Source: Rosa chinensis (lineage: Eukaryota; Streptophyta; Magnoliopsida; Rosales; Rosaceae). From it: a stretch of 64,000 bases of DNA. The notes beneath the pieces were generated by a model that was not told where the DNA came from, ran no database searches, and saw only the letters and a program-made list of their open reading frames with translations. The stretch covers positions 65,812,989 to 65,876,988 of the forward strand of contig NC_037094.1 of assembly GCF_002994745.2 (NCBI RefSeq), written 5' to 3'. The translations under genes and the position numbers were made by a program. Positions 10,251 through 22,280 of this stretch are shown piece by piece. How positions within the stretch are numbered: the first letter of the stretch is position 1; the number at the start of each line of letters is the position of its first letter.

Positions 10251-12420
10251 CCTGTAATGCATGAAAAGGCAAAACAAATCAATCACCTGACTTACCAGAA
10301 CAAACTGATCTTAATTACAAAAAGAGTGATACAACAGAAGTAAACAACTATGAGCAGGCTTGAATTTCATGCAGAATGTATTTCCACACCATCTACCTTC
10401 AAAGTGTTAAGGTTCATTAATCAACTAGTAGATAGGAATATTGGTCTGAGTGAACATGCATTCAGTTCCAATAAGAGAACATAATAACGACTTTTCAGCG
10501 AAAAGTGATAGTTGTAGAGACGGAATCTAACCCAATAAAAGGAACGGATGCTTGAGAAGGTTTGCACAAACAATTCTTTGAGGCTTACGTGAATGCTGAA
10601 GGAAGCTCTTATATAAGCACTTCAAAAGGAATTCTAGTCAAACTTTTCAAGATGAAAGAGAGAAGCATAAAAAAGCATAGTTATTAAGGTGTGAATCTGG
10701 ATATATTACAAGTCATGTACATGATTAATAAGAAATCAAGCAGAAAGTTCAATCACAAACCAGCCGACCCATGAATTGATTATTCAATCTCTGGTAGTTG
10801 AGGTCAGCCAAGTGCTCATCATCTCTTCCATAACTATAGTGCTTAGGAGTATAATATGTTAAAGAGGGATGGTGTTGACTTCTAAGAGCAGATGGTAGCA
10901 ACCAGAAAACCAGAAGAATTTATATATCTATAACATATCCTCTCTTTCTAACTTCTACAGTCAAATAATTATTCATTTGCCTCATTTTTCAAACCTTAAG
11001 TCCTTCTCAACCAGACACCAGTGAAGTCTATCTAGAAGTACAAGTTTTGGTTTTTAACTGGTGTCTGAAATGAAAGAAACAAAAAAACATGGAATACAAT
11101 TCTTACTTATGGTCCCAATTTGACATAGACCTCTGTTATTCCGAAACAGATACCTAAAGCCTGACTTGCTTTTCACCTAATGCTAAGAATTATGCGAGGA
11201 CCACAACCAAATTTAATTGAACAATAACAAAATGAAGCAGAATGAGGGAGTGGAAATTAAGGGCATGGATTTTTCATTACAGAAGATGTCAAGTTGTAAA
11301 AATAAAGCAACACCTTGTTGGAGACGCTAAACGTTGACGTTTTACAATGTTGATTGATGCTGAAATAGCAGCATCGAAGGCTTTAGCTTTAGAACTAGTG
11401 TCACACAAAAATATGCTATTCCCAAAAAAGGATTAAATGCTCACTTAAAATCTAAACCTCTGCATAAAAGCCCTTTTTGAAATACCTTAGAAGAATAGAA
11501 GCCAACTTGACCAATTCAAATTGAAATGCATAATCTTTAAACTATTTGGTTTTAGAATTAACATCACCCCCAGTATACAATTCCACTTTCACTTGAAGCC
11601 AGTTCAACAGATTAAGCAAAAGAATAAAATCAGGAACAGATGGTGATGATGTTGATATGCACAAGCAAAGACCAAGAGATATTTGTCTTAATTTCTTCTG
11701 TTTTTTTTTTCTGGTAAATGGGTCATATCCAAATTGCATTAGCGTGCATTTGGTTGAGAGGCAGAGAAGAGAATAAAGTCTAAAGAAGAGTGTAGCTCTC
11801 ACCTCCTACATATGCTTCTCATGAAAACCACTGATAGTGGGAGGTACAATCTGTCAATCTACACACCTAAACAAAAGGTCTCCCCTTTCTGAAAATCTCC
11901 ACTTAAGCCCAAAGCTCCTGTACACAGAAGGCAAAAAGAACAAAATAAATAATTAAATAACGCACAAAAAGGGCGCAATACTAATATTTATATACACGAA
12001 AAAGGCATAACCCAGCAATGAGTTTCCACCTTCTCTTTCTTCCCACACTCGATGGTCCTCAATGTTTCAGAGAAGAAGAAAATGCGAAATTTTATAAATA
12101 TATAAAAAGGCCAGGGGGAAACCCAATTTATATACGTACGTAAAAGGTGAAATCCTTGAACAAGTAGAAGATCGAAAAAGAAGCCCAGATCCTGTCTAGG
12201 TTCAGTGAACCCCAAAATAAATCCATTATTCACACAAAGAAGAAGTCCCCAGAAAAAGGGCAAACAAACCGCAATAAAATCAGGAACCATGTTTGGCTAT
12301 TGAGGAAATCCCATGCAACAATAAAAACGAGGAGCAGTAGCCAAAAAAGAAAATTTGCAAATCTTACCCACCTCGACACAACAAGAATCTTAAATATTTT
12401 CTCAGTGAATCATTAGTAAG
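10251..12420 (-). promoter_or_regulatory. Probable 5'-UTR intron and leader of the SULTR1 gene
   Basis: On the minus strand a good acceptor (TGCATTACAG) lies about 20 bases upstream of the ATG, and a consensus donor (GGTGG followed by GTAAGAT) lies near 12365. This suggests one leader intron of about 2.1 kb with the first, non-coding exon at about 12366-12420. No coding sequence was recognised between them. Splice-site reading only; other donors are possible. Confidence 0.4.
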
Positions 12421-12506
12421 GTGCCGGTCGAATTCTGGGAGTCCACCAGTCTTGGTGTACGTGGTAGTTATTTACGTAAGCGCCACGGTCATCGACGACT
12501 CGCCAC

Positions 12507-12512
12507 CACGTG
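12507..12512. promoter_or_regulatory. G-box (CACGTG) upstream of SULTR1
   Basis: A palindromic CACGTG, the core bound by bZIP and bHLH factors, lies about 100 bp upstream of the inferred first exon of the minus-strand transporter. Its use is unproven; a 6-bp site can occur by chance. Confidence 0.3.
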
Positions 12513-12513
12513 C

Positions 12514-12861
12514 ATGTTAAAAAGGTCAAAGCCGAAAAGGGAGAAAAGAATTGTATGATCTGTGTTTTCTTTGGTTGGCTAAGACTTGAGGTGGTGGAAC
12601 CCTCACAGAAGTTGAAGGAGGACGCGATTAAGGCTAGGTTCTTGATGTGGCGGACAGTGACGGAATCGAATAGTCGAATACTTCTCTTTTGGAGGGGGGA
12701 GGGGCCAAAAACAAAATTGGTAAATTTTTTTACAATAAAAATTTACTATAAAATTCAAATACAAACAAATATTGAATAACAGAAAAGAAGGAAAACTCTT
12801 TTTTCTTCATTTTTGAAGCCATATATCAAGCATGCATCAAGATAATTATTATAATTTTCCT
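12514..12861. other. Spacer, no gene recognised
   Basis: Holds only an 89-codon open frame without recognisable motifs or codon character, and AT-rich sequence. Not called as a gene. Confidence 0.4.
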
Positions 12862-14056
12862 TTTGCAAGAATGATTAGTAGGGTTGAATTCGGTACTAAA
12901 CCGATCCATTTTTGTCCAAACCGCTGCCGAATCGACCTCCATTAGTATAAGGATTTTCAAACCGCCACCGATCCGACTTAATCGGTATACCGACTGTCGG
13001 CAAGCCAAATTTTCGGTTGGTATCGTTTGGTTCTTGGTGGATTTGCCGGCGGAGATTCATTGATGTTGGAGATGAGGATGATCTGATGATGTTGATTTAA
13101 TGATGGAATATGTTGTAATTAGAAGACCTGATGTTGATCTGATGATGGAATTTATTGTAACTAGGGCCTGATGATGATCTGTGTTAATTTGATGCGATTG
13201 GGGAGGAAGAAAAAGATGAGAAGAAGAATAGATGAAGCATAACTAGACGCAGAAGAAGAAAGGTTAAAGACCATAAGAGACGAGAGAGAGAGAGAGAGAG
13301 ATTTTGTTTTGTGTTTAATCTATCACCTAAGAAGGTATAAATTTAAAGTTTATACGTATTATGTTGAGGGTAGCTCGAACTCTAGTGGTAGGGAGTTGAG
13401 CTGTTGTGAAAGAGGTGGGGGGGGGGGGGGTGGTTGGTTTTGAACTTTACCTCTTTCAAGGTTTTATATATTTTTTATTATGTTGAGGGTAGCTCGTACT
13501 CCAGTGGTAGGGAGTTGAGCTGTTGTGGGGGGGGGGGGGGGGGGGGGGGGGGTGGGTGTTGAACCTTACCTCTTTCAAGGTTTTATATATTTTGTATTAT
13601 GTTGAGGGTAGCTTATACTCCAGTGGTAGGGAGTTGAGCTGTTGTGAAAGAGGCGGGGGAGTTGAGCTGTTGTGAAAGAGGAGGGGGGGGGGGGGGGGGG
13701 GGGTTGGGGTTTGAACCTTACCTCTTTCAAGGTTTTATATATTTTGTATGTATTATGTTGAGGGTAGCTCGTACTCCAGTGGTAGGGAGTTGAGCTGTTG
13801 TGGAAGAGGTTAGGGGTGGAGGGGGTTGGTTTGAACCTTATCTCTTTCAAGGTTTTATATATTTTGTTTAATTATCGGTATGGGGTATTGTGTACGGTCA
13901 GTACGGTATACCGACGGTATGCAATATCTCATACCGTAGCTGAGCCATCGGTACAGATCAGTTGAGCTGAATTGTCAGTAAGCTGAGGTTTTGGCAAAAC
14001 TCGGTTAGAGCTGGTTTCGAAACTCAGCCGATTCAGCCCAAAACGCCAGCTCTAAT
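12862..14056. mobile_element. Probable degenerate non-autonomous element with diverged inverted ends
   Basis: The outer parts (12862-13030 and 13870-14056) share inverted motifs of the type GGT(T)GAATTCGG/TCGGTATACCGA and are rich in CGGTA/TACCG words. They enclose a tandem array (13350-13860). No transposase and no clear target duplication were seen, so class and ends are uncertain. Confidence 0.35.
13350..13860 (+). repeat. Four tandem ~110-160-bp units with long G tracts
   Basis: The unit reads TATGTTGAGGGTAGCTCGTA, then CCAGTGGTAGGGAGTTGAGC, a G run, GGTTTGAACCTTACCTC and a TTTTATATATTTTGT tail. It recurs four times. The G runs near 13412-13430, 13527-13552 and 13682-13703 are up to about 25 bases long; the last unit has a shorter purine stretch. 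The GTAGCTC/CAGTGGTAG block and the GGTTTGAACC block resemble tRNA A and B boxes, so the unit may be a SINE-like head amplified in tandem. Open frames across the array are low-complexity by-products. Confidence 0.65.
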
Positions 14057-14414
14057 GATTTGTGTTGAGGTTACAATTTTGGAGATCATGATTGTAAATT
14101 TTAATCTAAATATATAGCTTTTAAATTATGAAAAACGTACAAGTCAACCAATAACATCATAACATTTTTGAAAATAATTGGAGGGGGTCAGGGCCCACTA
14201 TGCTTAATGTAGTTTTCCACTTGAAATTTTTATTTGACCATAAGGAAATTTTTTTTATTTTATTTTTTATTTTACAGATGGTTAGAGTCAATTTAAATTA
14301 TATCGAACTCTTGCTGTCTAGATACGTCATGTAAAATTTAATAATTAAGTAATTTTATCTATATATTTGTATAGCTCACATTATAAAAATATTTAGATAG
14401 TGAAACATATATAC
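14057..14414. other. Spacer left of the copia element
   Basis: AT-rich, nothing recognised. It ends in CTATA (14415-14419), the left target copy of the copia insertion. Confidence 0.4.
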
Positions 14415-14419
14415 CTATA

Positions 14420-14632
14420 TGTTAAAGGAAAAACATATTATGTGTCTTCGTCAAAACGACTGACGGAGAGGGAATCAAGGAATCAGCGATTACCATCAAT
14501 CAGCACAATTACAGATCAATCAGCATTTAATGTCATCATTGTAATTGATATTTCCGTTGTAATTCTCTCCCCATATAAAGGGACTATGAAATGAAATGAG
14601 TAGACCAATTCCAATTCCATTTTACTTTTACA
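14420..14632 (+). repeat. 5' LTR of the copia element
   Basis: Starts TGTTAAAGG and ends TTTTACA (TG...CA). It contains a CATATAAAGGG promoter-like motif at about 14571-14581. It matches the 3' LTR end to end. Confidence 0.93.
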
Positions 14633-16016
14633 CGTTACCAGCATGCTCAGAGCAAATAGCAAAAAAAAAACCTTAATTTTCTAGTTTCTTTCTTGTTCCC
14701 GTAAAAAAAAAAAAAAAAAAAACCCTAGAAGAAAAAGAATCGTTTCTTCTTTTCTGCCGCCACTCAAAAAAAAAAAAAAAAATTTCTTCTTCCCCATCCA
14801 CCTCACCGACCAGCCCGACCACCAGTCCCATGGGCCTCCAAGTCCCCTCCTCGATCAGCCCGGCCACCAGTCCCACCGGCGCGGCTCCCTGGCCCCCAGT
14901 CCCACCGGCGCTGCTCCCTGGCCCCCATACCTGTGACTAGACCTCCCTGCACTTGATCTGCCTTACACGCCGGAGCCCGCACGTGCCCTCCAGCCTGCCC
15001 ACCAGCTCGAACCCAGCCGGCCTCAACCAAATTCCATCGCTGCACAGCCGAATCAGCCTCACCTGCAGCACTGATCCAAACCAGCTAGCAGCCCTGCACC
15101 ACCGAGTTGTCTCCAGCGCTACACTGCCTGCACACTCCGCCAGAGCTACCTGCAGATCAGCAGCGCCTCCACACCAACACCCACCTGCAAACCAGAAAAG
15201 AAAGGAAAGAAAAAGAGAGAAAAAAAAGTGTGACCCGGCCCAAAGAAAAGAGCTGGCCCAAAAAAAAAAAAAGGAAGCAGGCTTGCGGCCCAGCAAAAAA
15301 AAAAAAAGCAAAGAAAAAGACCCTGAGGCCCACCGAAAAAAAGGCCCAAAGACAAGACCAGGCCCACATAGAAGAAAAAAAAAACAAGAACAAGGCCCAC
15401 TACTGAAAAAGAAAAAGAAAAAAGGAAGCAGCCCAGTTTTTCTCAAGCCCAAAAACATCGGTACGCACGCCTGCATCAACACGCGCGTGCGCTATGATTG
15501 TTTTATTTTCTCAAAATCAAGTATGTTTTCTTTATTTTATTTTATGATTTTAGCCAAGCATGTGAATTTTATTTATATTTTCTATTTTTAAGCATGCTTT
15601 ATACTTTATCGCTTATGTTTTTATTATGAAATTTTAAGCATGTTTCGTGATTTTTATTTTACGCATGATATATTATTGCTATCATTATGTGTAGCATATA
15701 TTTTGTTGTATATTTGTGAATTTTGAGCATGCCATGTAATTTATTTTTATATATGCTATGTTTTATTCTTTATTACGTGCTATGATTATCCTTATTTAGA
15801 ATGCTATATAAAAAATTGTGTTTTGCCATGATAATGAAAATTCATGCGCATTATAAATACATACTTACCGTGATAAAACATTTTCACCTAGCATCGAAAG
15901 AAAAAATGTGACCATTACGAATCTTGGTCTTGAAATCTAATTCATATTTCTGGAAAATAATTTACGTGGATGTCTTTATGACTACGTAATTTATATCTTC
16001 TCTCTTGTTTATGTAG
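14633..16016 (+). other. Copia untranslated leader
   Basis: Between LTR and gag. It begins with the presumed primer-binding region, then a C-rich stretch (14800-15180), a block of poly-A/AAG runs (15190-15430) and an AT-rich part. The 212-codon plus-strand frame at 14953-15591 is Lys/Pro-rich low complexity and is not a recognised protein. Confidence 0.6.
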
Positions 16017-17018
16017 ATGGCTGATCCAACTCGACCTGAATTTGACATTTTGGACTCAGAAGGACTTGAGTTTCATCGTTGGGTTTCCGATGTGGAAACT
16101 GCCTTTGTGGCAAAAGACTACATTGCCACCATTACCGACTCCAAAGATCATGAACTATCCAATAAGGTGAAAGCAAATGCCTTAATGTTTCTGAGGCGAC
16201 ATATTGATCCTAGCCTATGCTAGGAGTACCTTCAGTTGAAGACACCCAAAGAACTATGGGATGCCCTTAAGTGACGTTTTGGGAACATTCATGACACCTT
16301 GCTCCCAGAACTGGCCGTTCAGTGGAATGGAATCCGCTTGCTTGACTACAAAAGGGTCAATGACTTCAACAAGGACATGCTGCGCCTAAAGGCACGTCTC
16401 AATTTCTGTGGAAGGGAAATCACAGAAGATGATATGATCTACAAGACTCTTTCCACCTTTCCAACTTCAGTGCTTATACTAGCGAATCAGTATAGGCTGG
16501 AGTATGACAACAAAAGAATCACAACCTTCAATAAATTGATCAGCCTACTGCAAGTGGCTAAGAGGCATAATGAGGTTCTCTTGAACAACAATGCCAGGCC
16601 CACTGGGACAAAGAAAATTCCCGAGGCTAATTATGGAAAAATGAAAGGAGGAAAGAACTCCAATGTAAAGGGGTTTGGACGTGCTGATCCCTACCCACGT
16701 GGCAACAATGTACCACGTGGAAAGGGACGTGGAGGTCGTGGAAACAAGGTGCAACAAGCACCTAAGAACCCTTCAGTCAAACATGATAGAGTTGGCAATG
16801 AACCATGTTATAGGTGTGGAGTCATTGGGCATTGGTATAAGAACTGCCAAGCAAGCAACATAGTTGCAACCACTTACCAGAGGTATAGGGAGTCTAAAGA
16901 ACAAGAGGCTCACTATATGGAAGAAGAAGGTCATGACTCAGATGTCAACCTCACTATTGCAGACTCAAATGGCAACAAAGAACTTGCTCCGTCAAAGGAT
17001 GCTTCAGACTTTGACTGA
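16017..17018 (+). pseudogene. Copia gag (capsid and zinc knuckle), two stops
   Basis: Encoded the particle-forming Gag. It starts MADPTRPEFDILDSEG right after the leader, continues with the UBN2-like capsid region (FNKDMLRLKARLNFCG), a basic Gly-rich stretch and one CCHC zinc knuckle (CYRCGVIGHWYKNC) near residue 265. In-frame TAG at 16221-16223 and TGA at 16272-16274 interrupt it; the second fits a CGA to TGA change. It ends with a normal TGA. Gag is separate from Pol here. Confidence 0.88.
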
Positions 17019-17340
17019 TCTGCTTTATTTATTTTCCAAAGACCATGTGAAGGCATAATGCCTCATTTTTAATTAGACTATTGCTTGGTCTTAAAGTTTA
17101 TTTCAATAATGGTTTGATGAATTTGAACAAGACCTTGATTTGATTATCGTTGGCTTATTAATAAATTTTCGAATTTTATTCTGAAGCACTGAATTTATTC
17201 AAATTTATTTACTACACATATTTACATGGTTTGAAATAGCACTATAAAGATGTAAAACAATACATCTAGAGAAAAATTATTTGAATGAAAAGATTATCAT
17301 TCTACCTAAAATAGAAATACTCTAAAGAATATGAGATATA
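17019..17340 (+). other. Non-coding gap where copia protease should be
   Basis: AT-rich sequence separates gag from the pre-integrase region. No Asp-Ser/Thr-Gly protease motif was found in any frame, so the protease has been deleted or replaced. Confidence 0.6.
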
Positions 17341-17352
17341 TTTAATGTCACA

Positions 17353-19601
17353 GACACTCTGTATGCACCAAGAGCTAATCAAACCTTGTTACATTTCAAA
17401 GATATTCGTGCCAACGATTATCATGTAAAAACACACTGTGAGAATGGAATTGAATACCTTTATATTACCTCTAATAAATGTGGAAGGAAACGCATTTTAG
17501 AGAAACTTATGAGTCAATCAAGTAGACTGTACCTCACTACGATTTGGATCATTGAATCCTATGCTATCACCAACAATGAAATGTGGGACACTGACTCATA
17601 CAGGCTTTGGCATGACCGCCTAGGGCACCCCAGTCGTGACATGATGATCCGTATTTCAAAGAACTCACACAGACATCCCTTCTTTCGAGTGAAAAATAAA
17701 ATGGGAGGAAAATCCGCCACACTGCAAGGTCTCGGTCCTAGTACTGCTCAAATGCAGCCATTGCCTTCTAAAGTACCAGAAGCACTACCTCCTTCCCATT
17801 ATGCCTCATTGACTATTTCAAAGGCACATCACTCGTTTTGCAAAGCCTTCTTTTTAGCAAAAACAGGATTGAGACATTCCTATGCTAAAGATACAAAACA
17901 AAATATTCCATTCTTACAAAGGATACAAGGAGATATCTGTGGACCTATCCATCTAGAATGGGGCCCATTCAAGTACTTTATGGTTCTGGTAGATGCTTCG
18001 ACACGCTGGTCACATGTCGTTTTATTGTCCACAAGAAATGCTGCACTCCTAGCACATATTATACGTTTAAGGGCTTACCACCCTGATCACGCTATCAAGT
18101 CTATAAGGCTTGATAACGCTGGAGAATTTACATCAAAAGCATTTGTTGAATATTGCATGTCTATTGGGATCGATGTAGAGCATCTTGTACCCCATGTGCA
18201 TACACAAAATGGTCTCATAGAAATCACCATCCAAAGGCTACAGATGGTGGTTAGGGCATTGGTTATGCGCACCAACCTGCCTATATCTGCATGGGGTTAT
18301 GCAATATTGCACGCAGCTTTACTTATTCGTTTCAGACCCACTGCTAGCCAACCATTTTCTGCGTACCTGTTGGTAACTGGATATGAGCCTGACATTTCAC
18401 ACTTACGCATATTTGGTTGCGCAATTTATGTGCCTATTGCGCCCCCACAGCGCACCAAAATGGGTCCTCATAGACGATTAAGTATTTATGTTGGATACAG
18501 ATTCCCAACAATTATCCGCTACTTGGAACCCTTGACAGGTGATCTCTTTACCGCTAGATTTGCGGATTGTCACTTTGATGAGACAGTCTTCCCATCATTA
18601 GGGGGAGATAGGAAAAACGATTTTCCAAGGGAACGACAGGAATTGTCCTGGTTTGTCCCCACTCTGTCTCATTTTGATCTCCGCACTTCACAAAGTGAAA
18701 GTGAAGTGAAAAGAATAATCGATCTGTAGAACGTAGCAGATTCGATGCCTGATGGGTTTACTGATATCCCAAAAGTGACGAGATAACATATATCAGCTGC
18801 AAATGTGCCTGCAAGGTTAGAAGTCCCAAACAAGGGGCACGGTGCCGCAGATAGAGGCATTGCAACTACACTTAGTGAAGGTGTGGCTGAGGTCGTGGCT
18901 CCCCAAAGGAAAAGGGGGAGGCCACTTGGTTCAATTGACACTCACCCAAGGAAGAAGAGGGCGAGTAAAGCACAAACCGATCCATTAATCATCAATGTAG
19001 AGAATCCCTCTCATGAGATTGTCTCTGATTACAGTTATGTCCATGAATCAATACTGGAGGACACTCCGATGTTTGAAATGATTCCAGAGAACAAAGAAAT
19101 CTCAATAGATTATGAGAGTGCGTATGAGGTGATAGAAAGATCTTCCATACACATTGATGATGTATTTGCATACACTGTTGGTCAAGAAATCATAGAGCAT
19201 GATGATATCGAACCACGCTCTGTTGCAGAATGTCAACAAAGAGCAGATTGGCCTAAATGGAAAGAAGCAATCCAGGCAGAATTAGATTCTCTGACAAAGA
19301 GACAGGTATTTGGTCCGGTAGTGCTAACCCTACCAAGTGTAAAGCCTGTAGGACATAAATGGGTCTTTGTCAGAAAGCGTAATGAGAAGAATGAAATCCT
19401 GAGGTACAAGGCTCTCGCCTTGTGGCGCAAGGTTTTCTCACAACGCCTTGGAATTGACTACGAAGAGACATGCTCTCCAGTAATGGATGTTATAACGTTC
19501 CGCTACTTAGTTAGCTTGGTAGTTTCCGAAGGACTGGAAATGCAGCTCATGGATGTGGTTACTGCATATCTCTATGGGGATCTAGATTCAGAGAGAGAGA
19601 G

Positions 19602-19639
<38 letters not shown>

Positions 19640-20941
19640 GAAAGTGCGTAATGGCCTTACATTACCCAAGTCAAGTGATTCTAAACCACGGAGTGCGTTT
19701 GCAATTAAGTTGAAACGCTCACTTTACGGATTGCAATAATCCAGGCGGATGTGATATACCCGTCTAAGTGACTACTTGATTGGGAAGGGATATAAGAATG
19801 ATGAATTGTGCCCCTGCGTATTCATAAAGAAAACAAGTTCTGAATTTACAATTGTAGCTATATGTGTCGATGATATGAACATAATAGGTACTCTTGATGA
19901 AATAAGAGAAACCGCAGGCTACTTGAAATCCGAATTTGAGATGAAGGATCTTGGGAAAAGTCGATTCTGTTTAGGCATTGAACTAGAACGCCGAGTTTGT
20001 GGAATACTAATCCACCAGTCTGCGTATGTCCAAAAGTCAGGAGATTTAACATAGACAAAGCGCATCTTGCTAGCACTGCCATGATCGATCGAAGTTTGGA
20101 TGCAAGTAAAAATCCATTTCATCCAAAAGAAGATGACGAAGAGGTGTTGGGAACTGAAATTCGCTATCTAAGTGCAACAGGCGCATTATTGTACTTAGCC
20201 CAATGTACTCGACCAGACATTGCATTCTCAGTGAACTCGTTAGCTAGATTTAGCTCAGCACCAACGCAGCGTCACTGGAATGGTATTAAGAACATTTTCT
20301 GATACCTAAAATGAACCATTGACTTGGGACTGTTCTTTTCCTACAAAGAGACAAGAGGGACCGTAGATGGAACTGCAATCCCTAAAGGAAATGTTGATGG
20401 CGAAAGCGCCACTCACTACACCGAAACGCCAAATGACGTTTTGGTTGGTTTTGCTGATGCTGGGTACCTTTTTGACTAACATAAAGGTCGTTCCCAAACT
20501 AGTTATGTATTTACCATTGGGAACACTGCGATATCTTGGAGATCAACCAAGCAAACCCTTGTGGCTACCTCCTCGAACCACTCAGAGATCATTACTCTAC
20601 ATGAGGCGGTTCATGAGTGTATATGGTTAAGAGCTATCATTACACATATTCGAGGGACTAGTGGTTTGAGTTCTACCACTGAAGAGCCTACTTGCATTTA
20701 TGAAGATAATGCAGCTTGCATCAAACAGATGAAGCTAGGTTATATCAAGGGTGATAACACAAAACACATATCGCCAAAGTTTTTCTACAATCAGCAACAA
20801 CAGGCCCTCCTCAAGATTCAAGTGAATCACGTAAGGTCTGAGGAGAATGTGGCAGATTTGTTCACCAAATCATTGCCTAAGGCCACATTTGAGAAACATG
20901 TGAAAAGCATAGGAATGCAAAGACTTTCCAAGCTCCCTTGA
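17353..20941 (+). pseudogene. Copia pol: integrase, reverse transcriptase, RNase H (broken)
   Basis: The pre-integrase region starts with DTLYAPRANQTLLHFKDIR and includes LWHDRLGHPS. The integrase core follows with the Asp residues in GDICGPI and RLDNAGEF and the Glu in QNGLIEI (to about 18600). RT begins about 19240 (RADWPKWKEAIQAELDSL, KPVGHKWVFVRKRN), includes VVTAYLYGDLDSE, and has ICVDDMNIIG as its YxDD-type active site (about 19865). RNase H has GFADAGYL, the Glu in SSNHSEI and the Asp in YEDNAA, ending VADLFTKSLPKATFEKH. Stops (18727, 18784, about 19737 and others), a frameshift near 20040 and an expanded microsatellite at 19591-19641 make it non-functional. Confidence 0.9.
19591..19641 (+). 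repeat. (GA)n(TA)n microsatellite inside the RT coding region
   Basis: AGAGAGAGAGA runs straight into a long TA tract exactly where copia RTs read Asp-Ser-Glu-Ile-Tyr-Met-Lys. GATTCAGAG lies before it and ATATGAAAGTG after it. The repeat therefore appears to have grown from the short coding run GAGATATATATG. Confidence 0.75.
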
Positions 20942-21148
20942 TTAAAGTAAGGATCAGGGGAAGGTATAGAAGTCAGGGGGAGTCTAACACACACATGTCA
21001 TCCTCAAATTTAAAAGGTGGGTTGTGCTCTTTTCCTTCGACCAAGGTGTATTTTTTTGTCCCACATGGTTTTTATTGTTACTTGGCAAGGTTTTTAGTGA
21101 GGCAAAAACTAATGCACCATTTAGTCTTTGACTTGGCAAAAGGGGGAG

Positions 21149-21361
21149 TGTTAAAGGAAAAACATATTATGTGCCTTTGTCAAAGCGACTGACGGAGAGG
21201 GAATCAAGGAATCAGCGATTACCCTCAATCAGCACAATTACTGATCAATCAGCATTTAATGTCATCATTGTAATTGATATTTCCGTTGTAATTCTCTCCC
21301 TATATAAAGGGACTATGAAATGAAATGAGTAGACCAATTCCAATTCCATTTTACTTTTACA
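21149..21361 (+). repeat. 3' LTR of the copia element
   Basis: 213 bp, TGTTAAAGG to TTTTACA, directly preceded by the polypurine tract. It is followed by CTAGA, the imperfect right target copy. Confidence 0.93.
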
Positions 21362-21804
21362 CTAGACTCAATTTTGGTGAACACTTTACGAGAAATTTGG
21401 TGTTCTACCGTAAAATCATGTCAGATTGACACATGGTCTGCCGCTCCAATAGGATAACGCCACTTGGATTTTTTTACACCTTATATCATAGCAAATTTAT
21501 CCTACATCCTACTGCAGTAAAACTACACAACATGAAAAAAAAAAAAACTCTTAAACAGGACATTAACTATTGCCGTTAACTGATGCAAACACTACCAAAA
21601 AAAAAAAAAAAAAACTGAAAGTATATTCATCCTCTACTGTCTTCGTTCTAAACTCGAATTTGGGTTATTTGCTAACCCTGCGATTTTCCCCTTCAGTTTT
21701 ATGAATTCTCTTTTGGATAGATTATGTGTTTAGATGGGTGATTCGATGGATGTGACTAGGTCCGAAGTGTTCTTGAGCGTTAGTTTTACATCCGTACTTC
21801 CAAC

Positions 21805-22120
21805 CCAAATCCTTATAAACACCTCTGTAAACACAGAGAGAATGGGAGAACCAAATTCACAGAAATAGAAAGAGAAACAAAATTCGCAGGGATCGAGCAA
21901 TCGAGCCCACCATGACAAAGGTGAGTATCATTCGATTGAATGATTACGATTAGTTCCGTAATAGAATATGAAACTGATTAAACTTGTATAGATCTCCCTT
22001 CTTGTGTATTTCATTCCTGGGATTTGATTACGACACCCAAGTGAGGAGTATGCTATAGTTTAATACTTAGATGGAGGCACACCAACACCAACACCCAATC
22101 GCCTCAGGTACCATCTTCTC
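21805..22120 (+). other. Possible captured host promoter and first exon(s)
   Basis: Just inside the left TIR, on the strand opposite the transposase, lie a TATA-like CTTATAAACAC, a purine-rich leader, ACCATGACAAAG followed by a consensus donor GTGAGTAT (about 21909-21925), and then ATGGAGGCACACCAACACC with a donor GTACCATC (about 22071-22117). This looks like the 5' end of a gene. Either it is the element's own second transcription unit or a captured host fragment. No product can be named. Confidence 0.3.
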
Positions 22121-22280
22121 TTTAGCAAATGCTATTTTTAGCTTTTCATATAAATCCGTGATTTGATTTTTAAATTCATGAAATTGAAATTAATGCTAAA
22201 TTGCATCTCATTTTGTTTTGGGTATTGAAATTGGCTGTTTGTTCATGATCTCTCTCTGTTTTTTTTTTTTTTAAGGTAAT

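Larger units (their letters stand above)
14420..21361 (+). mobile_element. Ty1/copia LTR retrotransposon (defective)
   Basis: A complete 6.94-kb insertion: 213-bp LTRs at both ends, flanking pentamers CTATA and CTAGA (one mismatch), a polypurine tract AAAGGGGGAG directly before the 3' LTR, and the copia gene order gag, integrase, RT, RNase H. By eye the LTRs differ at about 6 of 213 positions. The protein genes carry several stops and frameshifts, and the protease region is missing. The leader (14633-16016) is long and A-rich with Lys-coding poly-A runs. The sequence after the 5' LTR, CGTTACCAGCATGCTCAG, is not the common initiator-Met primer site. Confidence 0.93.

Noticed and set aside
13575..13850. 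Proline-rich peptide on the minus strand
   Set aside because: Translation of the poly-C strand of the G-tract array.
14953..15591. Long plus-strand open frame (212 codons) and overlapping minus-strand frames
   Set aside because: Lys-rich or Phe-rich low complexity caused by poly-A runs in the copia leader; no domain, and it lies between LTR and gag.
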